64,000 bases of DNA from Niallia taxi (GTDB lineage Bacteria > Bacillota > Bacilli > Bacillales > Cytobacillaceae), in assembly GCF_032818155.1 (NCBI RefSeq), contig NZ_CP102590.1, forward strand, positions 1 to 64,000. Direction: 5' to 3'. A model generated the notes under the pieces. That model did not search any database and had not been told where the DNA came from. It saw only the letters and a list, made by a program, of their open reading frames with translations. Every line of letters starts with the position of its first letter. Position 1 is the stretch's first letter. Positions 8,770 through 17,540 of the stretch are shown in pieces. The position numbers and the translations under genes were made by a program.

Positions 8770-9324
8770 TCACATTTGTTTATCGTTAGGGGGTGTAATA
8801 ATTGTTGCAAGAATGCGCATATTTTGTTCCTTAATTGATGTATTTCGTGTTTGATAAGGTGCAATTATTTCTTTGAATTTATTTCCGATTTCTAACAATT
8901 CTTCACCAGTAGCATAGATGGGCACTGCACTGAAACCTGATTTATCTTTGTCAATATCTATAGAAGGTTTCTCAGCATAATTTTGAAACTCTTTCATCAA
9001 TAAAATCACAAAGTTTGTAAACATTTTAAAGTATGCTTCACCATCATTTTGCTCAATGATAGCCTGGTTTACATGTAAAAAGCTCTCATTTAATGCGTAA
9101 ACTTTCTCAGATACTGCGCGAATCTTATTTACAGAAACAATCTTTAGAATACCGCTATCTACCAACCGAGTTAATGTGCGATAGAGTGTAGCTTGTGGAA
9201 TATCGTTTTGTAATGATAATAATTCTTTGGCTGTGCATTCCCCTTTTTCTTGGATTAAAAGAATGATTTGACTTTTAACAGGGTTAACTATGCAGTCCAT
9301 TACTTCCTTAATACTAATATCCAA
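8770..9324 (-). CDS. Winged-helix transcriptional regulator
   Basis: This 184-residue protein has an N-terminal ArsR/PadR-like winged helix (residues 8-70, with KGECTAKELLSL and ATLYRTLTRLVDSGILKI as recognition region). A helical C-terminal half of about 100 residues may sense or dimerise. The TTG start lies 11 nt behind a perfect AGGAGG. An ATG only 4 nt after that AGGAGG opens a 5-codon frame (MSIGY, stop), so initiation may be adjusted. It is the first gene of an operon with the anchored cysteine hydrolase and probably controls it. The exact family is uncertain. Confidence 0.7.
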   Translation of the reverse strand: MDISIKEVMDCIVNPVKSQIILLIQEKGECTAKELLSLQNDIPQATLYRTLTRLVDSGILKIVSVNKIRAVSEKVYALNESFLHVNQAIIEQNDGEAYFKMFTNFVILLMKEFQNYAEKPSIDIDKDKSGFSAVPIYATGEELLEIGNKFKEIIAPYQTRNTSIKEQNMRILATIITPPNDKQM

Positions 9325-9454
9325 TTGACATTAAACCTCCTAACGTTATCTGTGTGATTATATTCTCATATTGATAATGTAATTGTCAATAGGACTTTTA
9401 CCTAGGCTATGCTTTCAATAGAGACAGTGTCACCTGAAATCAATTTAAATACGC

Positions 9455-9489
9455 AAAAAAAGGGCTACCAGTTTAAAAAGGCAGCCCTT
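9455..9489 (-). terminator. Rho-independent terminator of the Gfo-ThuA-Gfo operon
   Basis: On the minus strand, AAGGGCTGCC pairs with GGTAGCCCTT (one G-U) and is followed by seven T residues. It lies 27 bp past the last gene of the operon. Confidence 0.85.
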
Positions 9490-9515
9490 GTAAATATTCA
9501 ATCTTTAAACCATCG

Positions 9516-10607
9516 TTACTTCTGGACTTTGATGGAGACTGGTTCAGGTCTGTCACAGGTACTTTCCATCATATAATGTCTGCCGCTATCTGAGGAATCA
9601 TGGAAACCATGCATTGCTTCTAACACATGATAGGCTAACCTGCCATTTGCTCGGAAGTGACTGCCTTCAATAATTGCTTTAGCCATATCTGCGACACCAA
9701 GTCCTCTACTGTTTTGAGCGTGACCGTATTCAAGTGGTACCTCTTTAAATTCATTTTCGTCACGTTTTCTAAGCTTAACAGGTCCGCCAAAGGTGTTTGG
9801 ATCAGGAACTAGTAATGTTCCTTCACTTCCGTATATTTCAATAGGTGGAAGGGATGTACCGCCAAATGCATCAAAGCTCGTAGTAATGTTTCCAATTACT
9901 CCTGAAGAAAAATCAATCACTCCTGCGATATGAGTTGGAATTTTCACATCGATTTTAGTGCCTGCTTTTGGTGTGCTAAGCACCGTTCTTTCAGGATAGC
10001 TGATTCGAGTGAAACCTGAAATTCGCTTAATTGGGCCTAATAGAGCAACCAAGGCTGTTAAGTAGTATGGTCCCATATCAAACATTGGCCCACCGCCGAT
10101 ATCATAATAAAAGGCTGGGTCAGGATGCCAATGTTCATGACCACGGCAAATCATAAAAGCAGATGCTCCAATAGGTACACCAATTTCACCTTGCTCTATT
10201 AAATGAATCGCCGTTTGAATACCAGCACCTAAGAAGGTGTCAGGCGCACTGCCAACAAGGAGATTTCGTTTTTTTGCTGTTTCTAAAATTTGTCTGCCTT
10301 CTTCGCGCGTAACGGCCAGTGGTTTTTCCGTATATACATGCTTTCCTGCTTCAAGCGCTTGTATACAAACAGAGGCATGTGCTTTTGGTATGGTTAAATT
10401 AATTACCAGTTCAATTTCCTGATCATTCAGGAGCTCCTCTACTGAACAAGCTGTAGGAATATTATACTTTTCAGCTTGAGAATGAGCCCTCTGTATATCT
10501 AAATCAGCACAGGCCACAACTTCAAGATGGGGGAATTTTGCACAGTTTTCCATGTAAATAGAACTAATAACTCCACATCCAATGATGCCAACTTTAAGTT
10601 TTTTCAT
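9516..10607 (-). CDS. Gfo/Idh/MocA family NAD(P)-dependent oxidoreductase
   Basis: This 363-residue protein has an N-terminal Rossmann domain (KVGIIGCGVISSIYMENC, residues 4-21), the family EKP motif (HVYTEKPLAV, near residue 95) and a C-terminal alpha/beta substrate domain with YYDIGGGPMFDMGPYYL. Members oxidise or reduce hydroxyls on sugars, inositols or sugar acids. GGAGGAG precedes the ATG. It is the third and last gene of the minus-strand operon, 31 bp behind the ThuA gene, and is followed by a strong terminator. The substrate is not defined by sequence, but ThuA as partner suggests a 3-keto-glycoside or related sugar derivative. Confidence 0.85.
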   Translation of the reverse strand: MKKLKVGIIGCGVISSIYMENCAKFPHLEVVACADLDIQRAHSQAEKYNIPTACSVEELLNDQEIELVINLTIPKAHASVCIQALEAGKHVYTEKPLAVTREEGRQILETAKKRNLLVGSAPDTFLGAGIQTAIHLIEQGEIGVPIGASAFMICRGHEHWHPDPAFYYDIGGGPMFDMGPYYLTALVALLGPIKRISGFTRISYPERTVLSTPKAGTKIDVKIPTHIAGVIDFSSGVIGNITTSFDAFGGTSLPPIEIYGSEGTLLVPDPNTFGGPVKLRKRDENEFKEVPLEYGHAQNSRGLGVADMAKAIIEGSHFRANGRLAYHVLEAMHGFHDSSDSGRHYMMESTCDRPEPVSIKVQK

Positions 10608-10638
10608 AAGACTCCTCCAAATTCAGTTTAAAGATTTT

Positions 10639-11376
10639 TTATTGGCTGTCTCCCATACCAGTATAGGTACGTACATTTTTGTAGCTCGTATTTACAGCTG
10701 AATTCTCGGCCTGTGCCTTCCCAGAAGCGGCCCATAAAAACCCTCGCCGCATAATAAGAGAGATTTCCGGCATTGCCACAATATTTGCCTGGTGACCTAA
10801 TGAATTATAAAATACATTTCCGTGTCCCCAGCGTTTTGTCCAGACAACTGGCATATCGACTGCTTTGTTTGCAGAATGAGGACCATCAAACACTGGGAAA
10901 CGCGTAGTTGCTAATACTTCTACTGCCGGATCATAATGAAGATAATATTGCTCACTTGCAATTTTAAAATCAGAAATACCTTTTAATAGCGGGCTGGAGG
11001 AGTGTTTAAAGTTAACAGTATATTCCACCCCGTCATTGCCAGGATGAGCGACCCAATTTCCTCCGGTCATAAACTGCCAGTCAACATTGTTACGGAAAGA
11101 GTCACACATTCCACCATGACAGCCAGCTAAACCGACACCTGCTGCCACTGCTTCAGAGATATTTAAGACGTACTTTCTTTCAATTTGCCCCATTGTCCAG
11201 TTAGGAACAATCAAGTCAAATGACATTAACCTTTCTTTATCTGCATAAGAGTCTAGTGAATTGGAAACCTCTACTTGGAAGTTTTCTTCTTCAAGAATTT
11301 TTTTAAAAATGTCTGCTACTTGTTCAGGCTGATGGCCATCCCATCCGCCCCAAACAATTAAAGCTGATTTCTTCAT
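10639..11376 (-). CDS. ThuA domain protein (trehalose-utilisation-like)
   Basis: This 245-residue protein is a single ThuA domain, a class I glutamine-amidotransferase-like fold. Visible landmarks are VWGGWDGHQPEQ (residues 9-20), AGCHGGMCDSF in place of the usual nucleophile elbow, GGNWVAHPG, and a late WTKRWGHGNVFYNSLGHQ. The domain is linked genetically to trehalose, sucrose and 3-keto-sugar breakdown, where it sits next to Gfo/Idh/MocA dehydrogenases. Here it lies between two of them in one operon (gaps of 31 and 28 bp). Its chemistry is not firmly known. The ribosome site is weak (GGGTTGAG). Confidence 0.8.
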   Translation of the reverse strand: MKKSALIVWGGWDGHQPEQVADIFKKILEEENFQVEVSNSLDSYADKERLMSFDLIVPNWTMGQIERKYVLNISEAVAAGVGLAGCHGGMCDSFRNNVDWQFMTGGNWVAHPGNDGVEYTVNFKHSSSPLLKGISDFKIASEQYYLHYDPAVEVLATTRFPVFDGPHSANKAVDMPVVWTKRWGHGNVFYNSLGHQANIVAMPEISLIMRRGFLWAASGKAQAENSAVNTSYKNVRTYTGMGDSQ

Positions 11377-11404
11377 AACTCAACCCACACTTCCATAATG
11401 TATT

Positions 11405-12565
11405 TTAAACATCAGAAATCCGAATCCATTGACGTTTCTCAATCGATAAATCAACCGCTTCTAAAACTTCTTGACACTTTACGCCATCACGGAAGTTCGG
11501 AACAGGCTGACGATTCTCGCGAAAAGACTCCATAAGTTCTACTACTTCGTGAATAAACGTGTGTTCATAGCCAATCGTATGTCCCGGGGGCCACCAATTT
11601 TGAGCGAAAGCATGGCTTGAATCAGTCGCTAACACTCGGCGAAATCCCTGTACATCCTCTTTATCAGCAGTAAAATAAACCTGCAGTTCATTCATTCGCT
11701 CAAAGTCAAAAATAACACTGCCTTTACTTCCATTGATTTCAAATGAATTTGTACAGCGATGACCTGCAGCATAACGTGTAGCTTCAAAGCTTCCTAATGC
11801 CCCATTTGCAAAACGAGCTAGGAAGAGGGTAGCATCATCCACTGTTACAGGAGCTTTCTCATCACGACTGCTGCCTTTTGCAGTTAAACCGGACATTTGG
11901 GAAGGAATTGGCCGCTCTTTAATAAAGGTTTCACTCATACCAATTACTTCTTCCATATCACCAATAAGGTAATGGGCCAAATCAATCAAATGAGCTCCGA
12001 GGTCTCCGTGTGAACCTGAACCGGCAACTTCTTTCTGTAATCTCCAGGCAAGGGGAAAGTTAGGATCGACAAGCCAATCCTGTAAAAAACAGGCCCTGAA
12101 ATGATAAATATCACCAAGTCTAGCTTCTTCCAGCAGCTTTTTTGCCAGCATAACAGCAGGAGCAAAGCGATAGTTAAAGCCAACCAAATGTTTTACCCCA
12201 GCAGCCTCAACCACTTCAAGCATTTCTCTAGAGTCTGATAATGTAAGCGCTAACGGTTTTTCGCAAAAAACATGCTTGCCTGCTTTTGCTGCAGCTATTG
12301 TTATTTCTTTATGTACATCACTTGGTGCATTGATATCGATTAAATCAATATCGTCTCTTTCTAATAAGGACTTCCAGTCAGTTGTATATTCTTGCCAGCC
12401 AAATTGTTTGGCGGCAAGAGAGACACCTTTTTCATCACGACCGCATATGACCTTCATTTCAGGATGAATAATATCCGGGAAGAACATGGGAAGATCCTGG
12501 TATGCATGACTGTGTGCCTTCCCCATAAATTTATAACCAACCATTCCAATTCTAATTTTCTCCAT
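11405..12565 (-). CDS. Gfo/Idh/MocA family oxidoreductase, first gene of the operon
   Basis: The start is set at the ATG with AAAGGAG 6 nt upstream (386 residues); an in-frame extension upstream lacks a ribosome site. The Rossmann motif is IRIGMVGYKFMGKAHSHAY, and the EKP motif is HVFCEKPLAL. The C-terminal domain has GDLGAHLIDLAHYLIGDM and the conserved GHTIGYEHTF. It resembles the larger family members acting on glycosides or inositols. It opens the ThuA operon and lies back to back with an AraC-type regulator 267 bp away, probably its activator. Two non-identical dehydrogenases in one operon suggest successive oxidation and reduction steps. Confidence 0.85.
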   Translation of the reverse strand: MEKIRIGMVGYKFMGKAHSHAYQDLPMFFPDIIHPEMKVICGRDEKGVSLAAKQFGWQEYTTDWKSLLERDDIDLIDINAPSDVHKEITIAAAKAGKHVFCEKPLALTLSDSREMLEVVEAAGVKHLVGFNYRFAPAVMLAKKLLEEARLGDIYHFRACFLQDWLVDPNFPLAWRLQKEVAGSGSHGDLGAHLIDLAHYLIGDMEEVIGMSETFIKERPIPSQMSGLTAKGSSRDEKAPVTVDDATLFLARFANGALGSFEATRYAAGHRCTNSFEINGSKGSVIFDFERMNELQVYFTADKEDVQGFRRVLATDSSHAFAQNWWPPGHTIGYEHTFIHEVVELMESFRENRQPVPNFRDGVKCQEVLEAVDLSIEKRQWIRISDV

Positions 12566-12706
12566 AGTTATCTCCTTTGATAATGTTAGACTAGGAAAGA
12601 TATAGAATGATAAACAAATCATTCCCGCTCTTCCAATCTTAGAGCATTAAGAAAAAGCGGTGATACGAATTGTCACAGCAGTGAATAGGGGGGATACCCG
12701 CGAGAA

Positions 12707-12736
12707 ATAGACAAATCTTATTAAATGTATGTCTAT
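12707..12736. promoter_or_regulatory. Inverted repeat between divergent units (candidate AraC site)
   Basis: ATAGACA (12707-12713) and TGTCTAT (12730-12736) form perfect 7-bp arms with a 16-nt spacer. The site lies between the AraC-type gene and the oxidoreductase operon, just upstream of the araC-like -35 box. Confidence 0.4.
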
Positions 12737-12762
12737 TATTGGTAAATGTATCACTTTTTCGT

Positions 12763-12791
12763 TTGACACAACAAGATAAAACTTATATAAT
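12763..12791 (+). promoter_or_regulatory. Consensus sigma-A promoter of the AraC-type gene
   Basis: A perfect TTGACA (12763-12768) and a perfect TATAAT (12786-12791) are separated by exactly 17 bp. Transcription would start about 35 bp before the ATG at 12833. Confidence 0.8.
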
Positions 12792-12832
12792 CCTAGACAA
12801 AAATTATCCTATTAGGAAAGGGTGAATCTTTC

Positions 12833-13651
12833 ATGTTATTATATGAATCCCACCATTTTGATTTCATTTCAAACTATGATTCTACCAATTTAAACTTTCC
12901 AAGCCATCTTCATCGTTGTTTTGAATTAATCTTTGTCGTTGGTGGAAAAATGGACGTCATGATTGAACAAAAAAACTTTCATTTACATACTGGACAATAT
13001 TTACTAATTTTACCGAATGAAATTCATTCCATTGCGACAGTATCACAATCCAGAGCCAAAATATGTATCTTTTCACCCGATTATGTAACGACCTTCCAAA
13101 GCATGATAGAAAATCGTTCCCTTGAAAACCCCGTTTTCGACCTATCTGTACAGGCAAAAATGCTCGTTTCCAAAACACTCTTTAAAGATGACTTCAACCT
13201 TTTAGAACAAAAAGCGAGTCTTTACTTATTATTAGCCGAGCTAATGGCACAAACGACCCTCATTAAAACCGAAAAAAAAGACTCAGCGTTACTTCACACC
13301 CTGCTAACCTACATACAGGAACATTTTACAGAACCTATTACTTTACAAAGTATAGCCGTTAAACTTGGATATAGTTATAATTACCTTTCCAAATATTTTA
13401 ATGCCCATGTTAAAACATCTTTCACCGAGTTTTTAAATGATACACGTATTAGCTATGGGTGCCATCTGCTCAGAACAACAGAAAAAAATATAACGGAGAT
13501 TGCTTATCTTTGTGGATATGAAAACATACGCTCATTTAATCGGAACTTCATTAAAAAAACATTATGTACACCAAAAGAATACCGACATACACTTCCAGGG
13601 CTTTTAGTTGGTCAGCAACCTATTCATAATAAAAACCCTGAGAGAAACTAA
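12833..13651 (+). CDS. AraC family transcriptional regulator
   Basis: This 272-residue protein has an N-terminal cupin-like sensing domain (residues 1-100, with FPSHLHRCFELIFVVGG and LLILPNEIHSI). Two C-terminal helix-turn-helix motifs follow (about residues 165-255: ITLQSIAVKLGYSYNYLSKYF and NITEIAYLCGYENIRSFNRNF). The cupin type usually binds small sugars. It faces the Gfo-ThuA-Gfo operon across a shared control region with an inverted repeat, so it most likely activates that operon. It has its own perfect sigma-A promoter and a terminator about 100 bp downstream. Confidence 0.85.
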   Translation: MLLYESHHFDFISNYDSTNLNFPSHLHRCFELIFVVGGKMDVMIEQKNFHLHTGQYLLILPNEIHSIATVSQSRAKICIFSPDYVTTFQSMIENRSLENPVFDLSVQAKMLVSKTLFKDDFNLLEQKASLYLLLAELMAQTTLIKTEKKDSALLHTLLTYIQEHFTEPITLQSIAVKLGYSYNYLSKYFNAHVKTSFTEFLNDTRISYGCHLLRTTEKNITEIAYLCGYENIRSFNRNFIKKTLCTPKEYRHTLPGLLVGQQPIHNKNPERN

Positions 13652-14168
13652 TGACAGCTGAATATAAGTTATAAATTACATAATTTTTTTAAACTGTTTG
13701 ATTAAAGATTATTTATTACGATTACAGAGTGACTTACAAAAACTTTATAAAAAAATCTAGAGAAGGGGTTAGATTTTTTATTAACTGCATCCTTTCTCGT
13801 TTCTGCATGTTTGGAAAGAAAGAGAGATTACCACAGATTTTAATACACAAAAATGTCATAGAATTTAGTCAATTAAGACCATGAATCGCGTAGTAATATC
13901 GGACTTTTTCGGAATGTTCAAAAATTCAGATGAAGAAGTATGTTACATTTTTATTGAACAAGCAGGTTACTTATTAGGTAACTGTTCAAGTGAAGAATAC
14001 CTATAGGATTAATAACCTGTTTCACATTTGGATAAATTCGACTGAGTGGAAAATGCTATATTAAAAAGGAATAAAAAAGAAAACCTTCCTAATCTCACAC
14101 CCTGTTTCGTTTATTATCTTTTTTAACGGACAAAATATATGTACAAAACATAAAGAAGTTGGAGAAAA
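13652..14168 (+). other. Intergenic stretch with one weak small ORF
   Basis: A terminator lies at 13749-13780. At 13881-14006 an ATG opens a 41-codon frame (MNRVVISDFFGMFKNSD...), without a recognisable ribosome site; it may be a remnant or chance. The remainder up to 14168 is AT-rich, with a weak GTTGGAG ribosome site for the K+ transporter. Confidence 0.35.
13749..13780 (+). terminator. Terminator behind the AraC-type gene
   Basis: A 10-bp A/T-rich stem (13750-13759 with 13770-13779) encloses a 10-nt G-rich loop, and its 3' arm ends in six T residues. Stability is moderate. Confidence 0.5.
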
Positions 14169-15524
14169 ATGAATAGTAAAATAAAGATTTTCACAAAACG
14201 ACTATCTGCAGCTCAGTTAATTGTATTTTATTATTTAGTAGCTGTGATGGTTTCAACCATTTTATTGCTGCTGCCCATCACCCAAAAAGGAAATACAGAG
14301 CTTGCATTTATTGATGCGGTATTCATTTCTATCAGTGCGGTAACTGTTACAGGATTATCTACGGTAGATGTGAGTCAGCTCCTTAGTGTTCCGGGTACGT
14401 TTATTTTTGCCATCATCCTCCAATTTGGTGGTATTGGAGTGATGGCTTTCGGTACAATTCTTTGGCTTTTATCTGGAAAAAGGATAGGACTTAGAGCAAG
14501 GATACTTATGACGACAGAACAAAACAGCCCGACTTTTTCTGGAATTGTTCGGCTCATACGAATGATTTTCTATGTTTTTGTCATTGTTGAGCTATGTGGG
14601 GCTGTTGTATTCGGCACCTATTTTTTAAAGTATTTTTCCACATGGCAAGAGGCTTATTTACAAGGTTTTTTCGCCTCTGTAGCTGCAACGACAAATGCTG
14701 GTTTTGATATTACGGGAAAATCACTAATTCCGTTCGCTGATGATTATTTTGTCATACTCATTAATATAGTACTCTTTATTATCGGATCACTTGGATTTCC
14801 AGTATTAATAGAGCTCATTCAGTGGTTCAGGCATAAGCGAAGGAGTACATTCCAGTTCTCCTTGTTCACTAAAGTTACAACTGCAACTTTTTTCATTCTG
14901 ATTGTAATTGGAGTAGTTTTCATCTATTTGTTTGAGTACAGTCATTTCTTTGCAAACAAGAATTGGCATCAGTCCTTTTTTCATTCCTTGTTTTACTCCA
15001 TATCTTCACGTACTGGCGGAATGGCGATTAGCGATGTAAACGAGCTATCCGTACCAACCATTTTATTACTTTGTATTTTTATGTTCATAGGGGCATCTCC
15101 AAGCAGTGCTGGTGGTGGGATAAGAACTACGACGTTTGCTGTGATGCTGTTAACCATTTATAATTATTCGAAGGGCAATAGAACCATAAAAATATTCAAA
15201 AGAGAGATTGAGGAAGAGGATATCATCAAGTCATTCATCGTATTCACAACAGGGATGATACTTTGTATTATGGCAGTATTCATACTGGCCTATTTCGAAA
15301 CAGCCTTTTCCTTAATGGAGATATTATTTGAAGTTTCCTCTGCGTTTGGTACAGTTGGCCTGTCGCTTGGAATTACACCAGATTTGAGTATTATTGGCAA
15401 GAGTGTCATCATGATTTTAATGTTTATAGGAAAAATCGGAATGTTTACCTTCTTGTTCTTTATGGGAGGGAAACCAATGAAACAGCCTTTTCACTATCCA
15501 AAAGAGCGCATCATTATAGGATAA
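14169..15524 (+). CDS. KtrB/KtrD-type potassium uptake channel subunit
   Basis: This 451-residue TrkH/KtrB family protein has four pore-loop repeats. The filter segments are AVTVTGLST, AATTNAGFD, SSRTGGMA and SSAFGTVGLS. The length matches B. subtilis KtrD (about 450). Such proteins are Na+-dependent or Na+-modulated K+ channels that dimerise and are gated by a cytosolic RCK ring (KtrA or KtrC). No RCK gene is adjacent, as for B. subtilis ktrD, so the partner must be encoded elsewhere. About eight transmembrane helices are visible. The ribosome site (TTGGAG) precedes the ATG by about 7 nt. Confidence 0.85.
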   Translation: MNSKIKIFTKRLSAAQLIVFYYLVAVMVSTILLLLPITQKGNTELAFIDAVFISISAVTVTGLSTVDVSQLLSVPGTFIFAIILQFGGIGVMAFGTILWLLSGKRIGLRARILMTTEQNSPTFSGIVRLIRMIFYVFVIVELCGAVVFGTYFLKYFSTWQEAYLQGFFASVAATTNAGFDITGKSLIPFADDYFVILINIVLFIIGSLGFPVLIELIQWFRHKRRSTFQFSLFTKVTTATFFILIVIGVVFIYLFEYSHFFANKNWHQSFFHSLFYSISSRTGGMAISDVNELSVPTILLLCIFMFIGASPSSAGGGIRTTTFAVMLLTIYNYSKGNRTIKIFKREIEEEDIIKSFIVFTTGMILCIMAVFILAYFETAFSLMEILFEVSSAFGTVGLSLGITPDLSIIGKSVIMILMFIGKIGMFTFLFFMGGKPMKQPFHYPKERIIIG

Positions 15525-15569
15525 ATAATGTCGGCTTGCTTCCCAGTGTTTAAATTTATTGTTTTTAAT

Positions 15570-15819
15570 AAGAGTCTGGGAAATAAGTATGTGAATCTCC
15601 GTAAAAACCGATCTCATTAATCAGCTATTGATTAATAAGTTCGGTTTTTTTGTTTTTAGTTTTGATACAATAATTAGAAATGTTAGTGCAGCGCAATGAA
15701 ACGAACTAACTTCAACTCTATATTCTATTTAGTCAGCCACAAGCATCATTTTTTAAATTTGTATGTAATATTATTATTGGTGTTTAGAAAGGTTATCTTT
15801 TGTTTTGTTCCAGCCTCTT
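15570..15819. repeat. Candidate degenerate MITE-like repeat, about 250 bp
   Basis: The left end AAGAGTCTGGGAA (15570-15582) matches the inverted right end (15807-15819, reverse complement AAGAGGCTGGAAC) at 10 of 13 positions. Inside lies GCGCAATGAAACGAAC (15691-15706), which recurs exactly at 34140-34155. There is no coding capacity. The element holds a terminator hairpin at 15603-15652. Its mobility and exact borders are inferred. Confidence 0.4.
15603..15652 (+). terminator. Hairpin terminator behind the K+ transporter
   Basis: Outer arms AAAAACCGA (15603-15611) and TCGGTTTTT (15641 onward) plus an inner A/T stem form a long hairpin followed by seven T residues. Confidence 0.65.
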
Positions 15820-16005
15820 TTTTATTTGCCACAGTTTTTTAGAAATAAGTTATTATTTGAGAGCATTAGGCAAGGATTTAAGATTATTATGATAACGCTT
15901 TTTTTGAATATGTTGGATAATGGGAGTAAGGAATTTTAAACAAAGTATGCTTAAGTGTTTTTCTTTTTTATTAATTGTTTTTAGACTTCGGAGAGGTGGA
16001 TATAC

Positions 16006-16605
16006 ATGAAAAAGACATTATATTTAATGAGACATGGACAAACATTATTTAATAAAAGAAGAAAAATTCAAGGCTGGTGTGATTCTCCACTTACGGAATT
16101 GGGAATAAAACAAGCAGAGGCTGCCGCAAATTACTTTAATGATCAGCATATTATCTTTGATCAAGCTTATTGTTCTACGTCAGAAAGAACGAGTGACACT
16201 TTAGAAGTTGTAACAAAAATTCCATATACAAGACTGAAAGGATTAAAGGAATGGAATTTTGGGACATTTGAAGGAGAAAGTGAAGATTTAAACCCACCAC
16301 TTCCTTATAATGATTTTTTTGTTAAGTATGGAGGCGAAGATCAAAAAGAAGTACAGCTAAGAATGAATGCAACTTGTCAAAAAATAATGGAAGAAGATAA
16401 TGAAGTAGTATTAGCTGTATCACATGGAGCATCCTGCAGAAACTTTATGAGATATTGGGAGCATACTAGCACTATTACTCAAGAGGCGAAAATTGGGAAT
16501 TGCTGCATTTTAAAATTCGAATATGAGAACAAAGAATTTAAATTAGTTGAAATTATTAATCATGATTTTAATGATAGAAGAGCTGGAATTTCCGTTGTTT
16601 CTTAA
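16006..16605 (+). CDS. Histidine phosphatase family protein (phosphoglycerate mutase-like)
   Basis: This 199-residue cytosolic enzyme has the catalytic RHG motif at residues 8-13 (LMRHGQT), a second conserved arginine in STSERTSDTL, an acidic proton donor in LKEWNFGTFEGE, and the second histidine in VSHGASCRNF. These mark the branch-1 histidine phosphatases. These include phosphoglycerate mutases and small-molecule phosphatases such as PhoE and CobC. Length favours a phosphatase over a glycolytic mutase (about 230-250). It is monocistronic with a good GAGAGGTGG ribosome site and its own terminator. The substrate is unknown. Confidence 0.85.
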   Translation: MKKTLYLMRHGQTLFNKRRKIQGWCDSPLTELGIKQAEAAANYFNDQHIIFDQAYCSTSERTSDTLEVVTKIPYTRLKGLKEWNFGTFEGESEDLNPPLPYNDFFVKYGGEDQKEVQLRMNATCQKIMEEDNEVVLAVSHGASCRNFMRYWEHTSTITQEAKIGNCCILKFEYENKEFKLVEIINHDFNDRRAGISVVS

Positions 16606-16630
16606 ACTAAATTAAAGAAGCTGACACTCT

Positions 16631-16657
16631 AAGACACTCAAAAGAGTGTCTTTTTTT
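16631..16657 (+). terminator. Rho-independent terminator
   Basis: AAGACACTC pairs with GAGTGTCTT around an AAAA loop and runs into seven T residues. It lies 26 bp past the histidine phosphatase gene. Confidence 0.85.
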
Positions 16658-16835
16658 ATATATACATATAAAAGTCAAATCACTTTAAGCGTTTTAATCT
16701 AAATGAAGTGTAAACCTACAAAAAAACCTTTTCTTAAGTAGCTGTTAGGAAAGCGGAGGTCCATTGAAAATTACATTTTTATCTACAACTTGGTTATATT
16801 AAAAAAGAATTTAAATAAGTAAGGAATGGTGAAAT

Positions 16836-17306
16836 ATGGCTACTACCAGGCATAAAGTATTTAATTTTATACTAATAATAATTCCTTGGATAGGAGCGCT
16901 ATTCATAGGTAAAAAGAGTTTGAAACGTTATTCTTTAGCTAGTGTCTTAATAGCCATTTTTGAAATATTAAACCATCTATATGCTCATAAAAGAAGATGG
17001 TGGGAATTTTATGATAAAAAAACCGCTTTTATTAGAGATGAACTTCCATTTGATATAGGACCCTATATTCCTATGTCACTTTATTTTTTGAAATACTCGT
17101 ATGGGAATTTCAAAAAATTTTTATTACTTAATCTTGTCGCAAATGTAATCTTTGCTTTTGGGTTAATGCCCTTGCTTAAACTTCTGAAAATTTTAAAATT
17201 AACCCGCATAAATTATTTTCAATTTTTTATTTACATACATTATAAAGCCTATCTATTGTACGGAGCACAGTATCTAATTGAAAGAATGAAAAAGAACAGG
17301 CATTAA
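16836..17306 (+). CDS. Small polytopic membrane protein with KRRWW motif (copy 1)
   Basis: This 156-residue protein has about four hydrophobic helices and a polar, aromatic loop with HLYAHKRRWWEFYDKK near residues 47-62. It is clearly a paralogue of the 158-residue protein at 42460-42936: both share KRRWWxFY, a GP in the next loop, a K-x-(S/T)-Y-G motif, and similar helix spacing. The family is not known to me by function; it recalls uncharacterised Bacillaceae membrane proteins. The ribosome site is weak (GGTGA). It is a single-gene unit followed by a hairpin terminator. Confidence 0.65.
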   Translation: MATTRHKVFNFILIIIPWIGALFIGKKSLKRYSLASVLIAIFEILNHLYAHKRRWWEFYDKKTAFIRDELPFDIGPYIPMSLYFLKYSYGNFKKFLLLNLVANVIFAFGLMPLLKLLKILKLTRINYFQFFIYIHYKAYLLYGAQYLIERMKKNRH

Positions 17307-17440
17307 CAAGTCCTTAAAAATTTTCAACTGAATAGCTTGACTTTGTATCTTTAACCATGTGAATAATACCTGCGTTTTATAGACAGGGAAGGGTAGAATC
17401 TTTACGTCTGGCAAAAGGGATAACTTTACGAATTCATCAG

Positions 17441-17477
17441 AAAAGGACTATTTGGTTTATATTCTGAAGTCCTTTTT
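17441..17477 (+). terminator. Rho-independent terminator
   Basis: AAAAGGACT (17441-17449) pairs with AGTCCTTTT (17468-17476) across an 18-nt loop. The 3' arm ends in five T residues. It ends the transcript of the KRRWW membrane protein. Confidence 0.6.
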
Positions 17478-17540
17478 AGTGTTGAGTTTGTAGAAACCCT
17501 AACATATTTACATTAATGATTTCTTTTTCATAAAATGTTT

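Noticed and set aside
8760..8864. Longer N-terminus for the anchored cysteine hydrolase
   Set aside because: It would overlap about 95 bp of the regulator gene and lacks a ribosome site; the TTG at 8759 has GAGGTG at ideal spacing.
13881..14006. 41-codon frame with ATG start
   Set aside because: No ribosome binding site; could be chance in AT-rich DNA, so it is not called as a gene.
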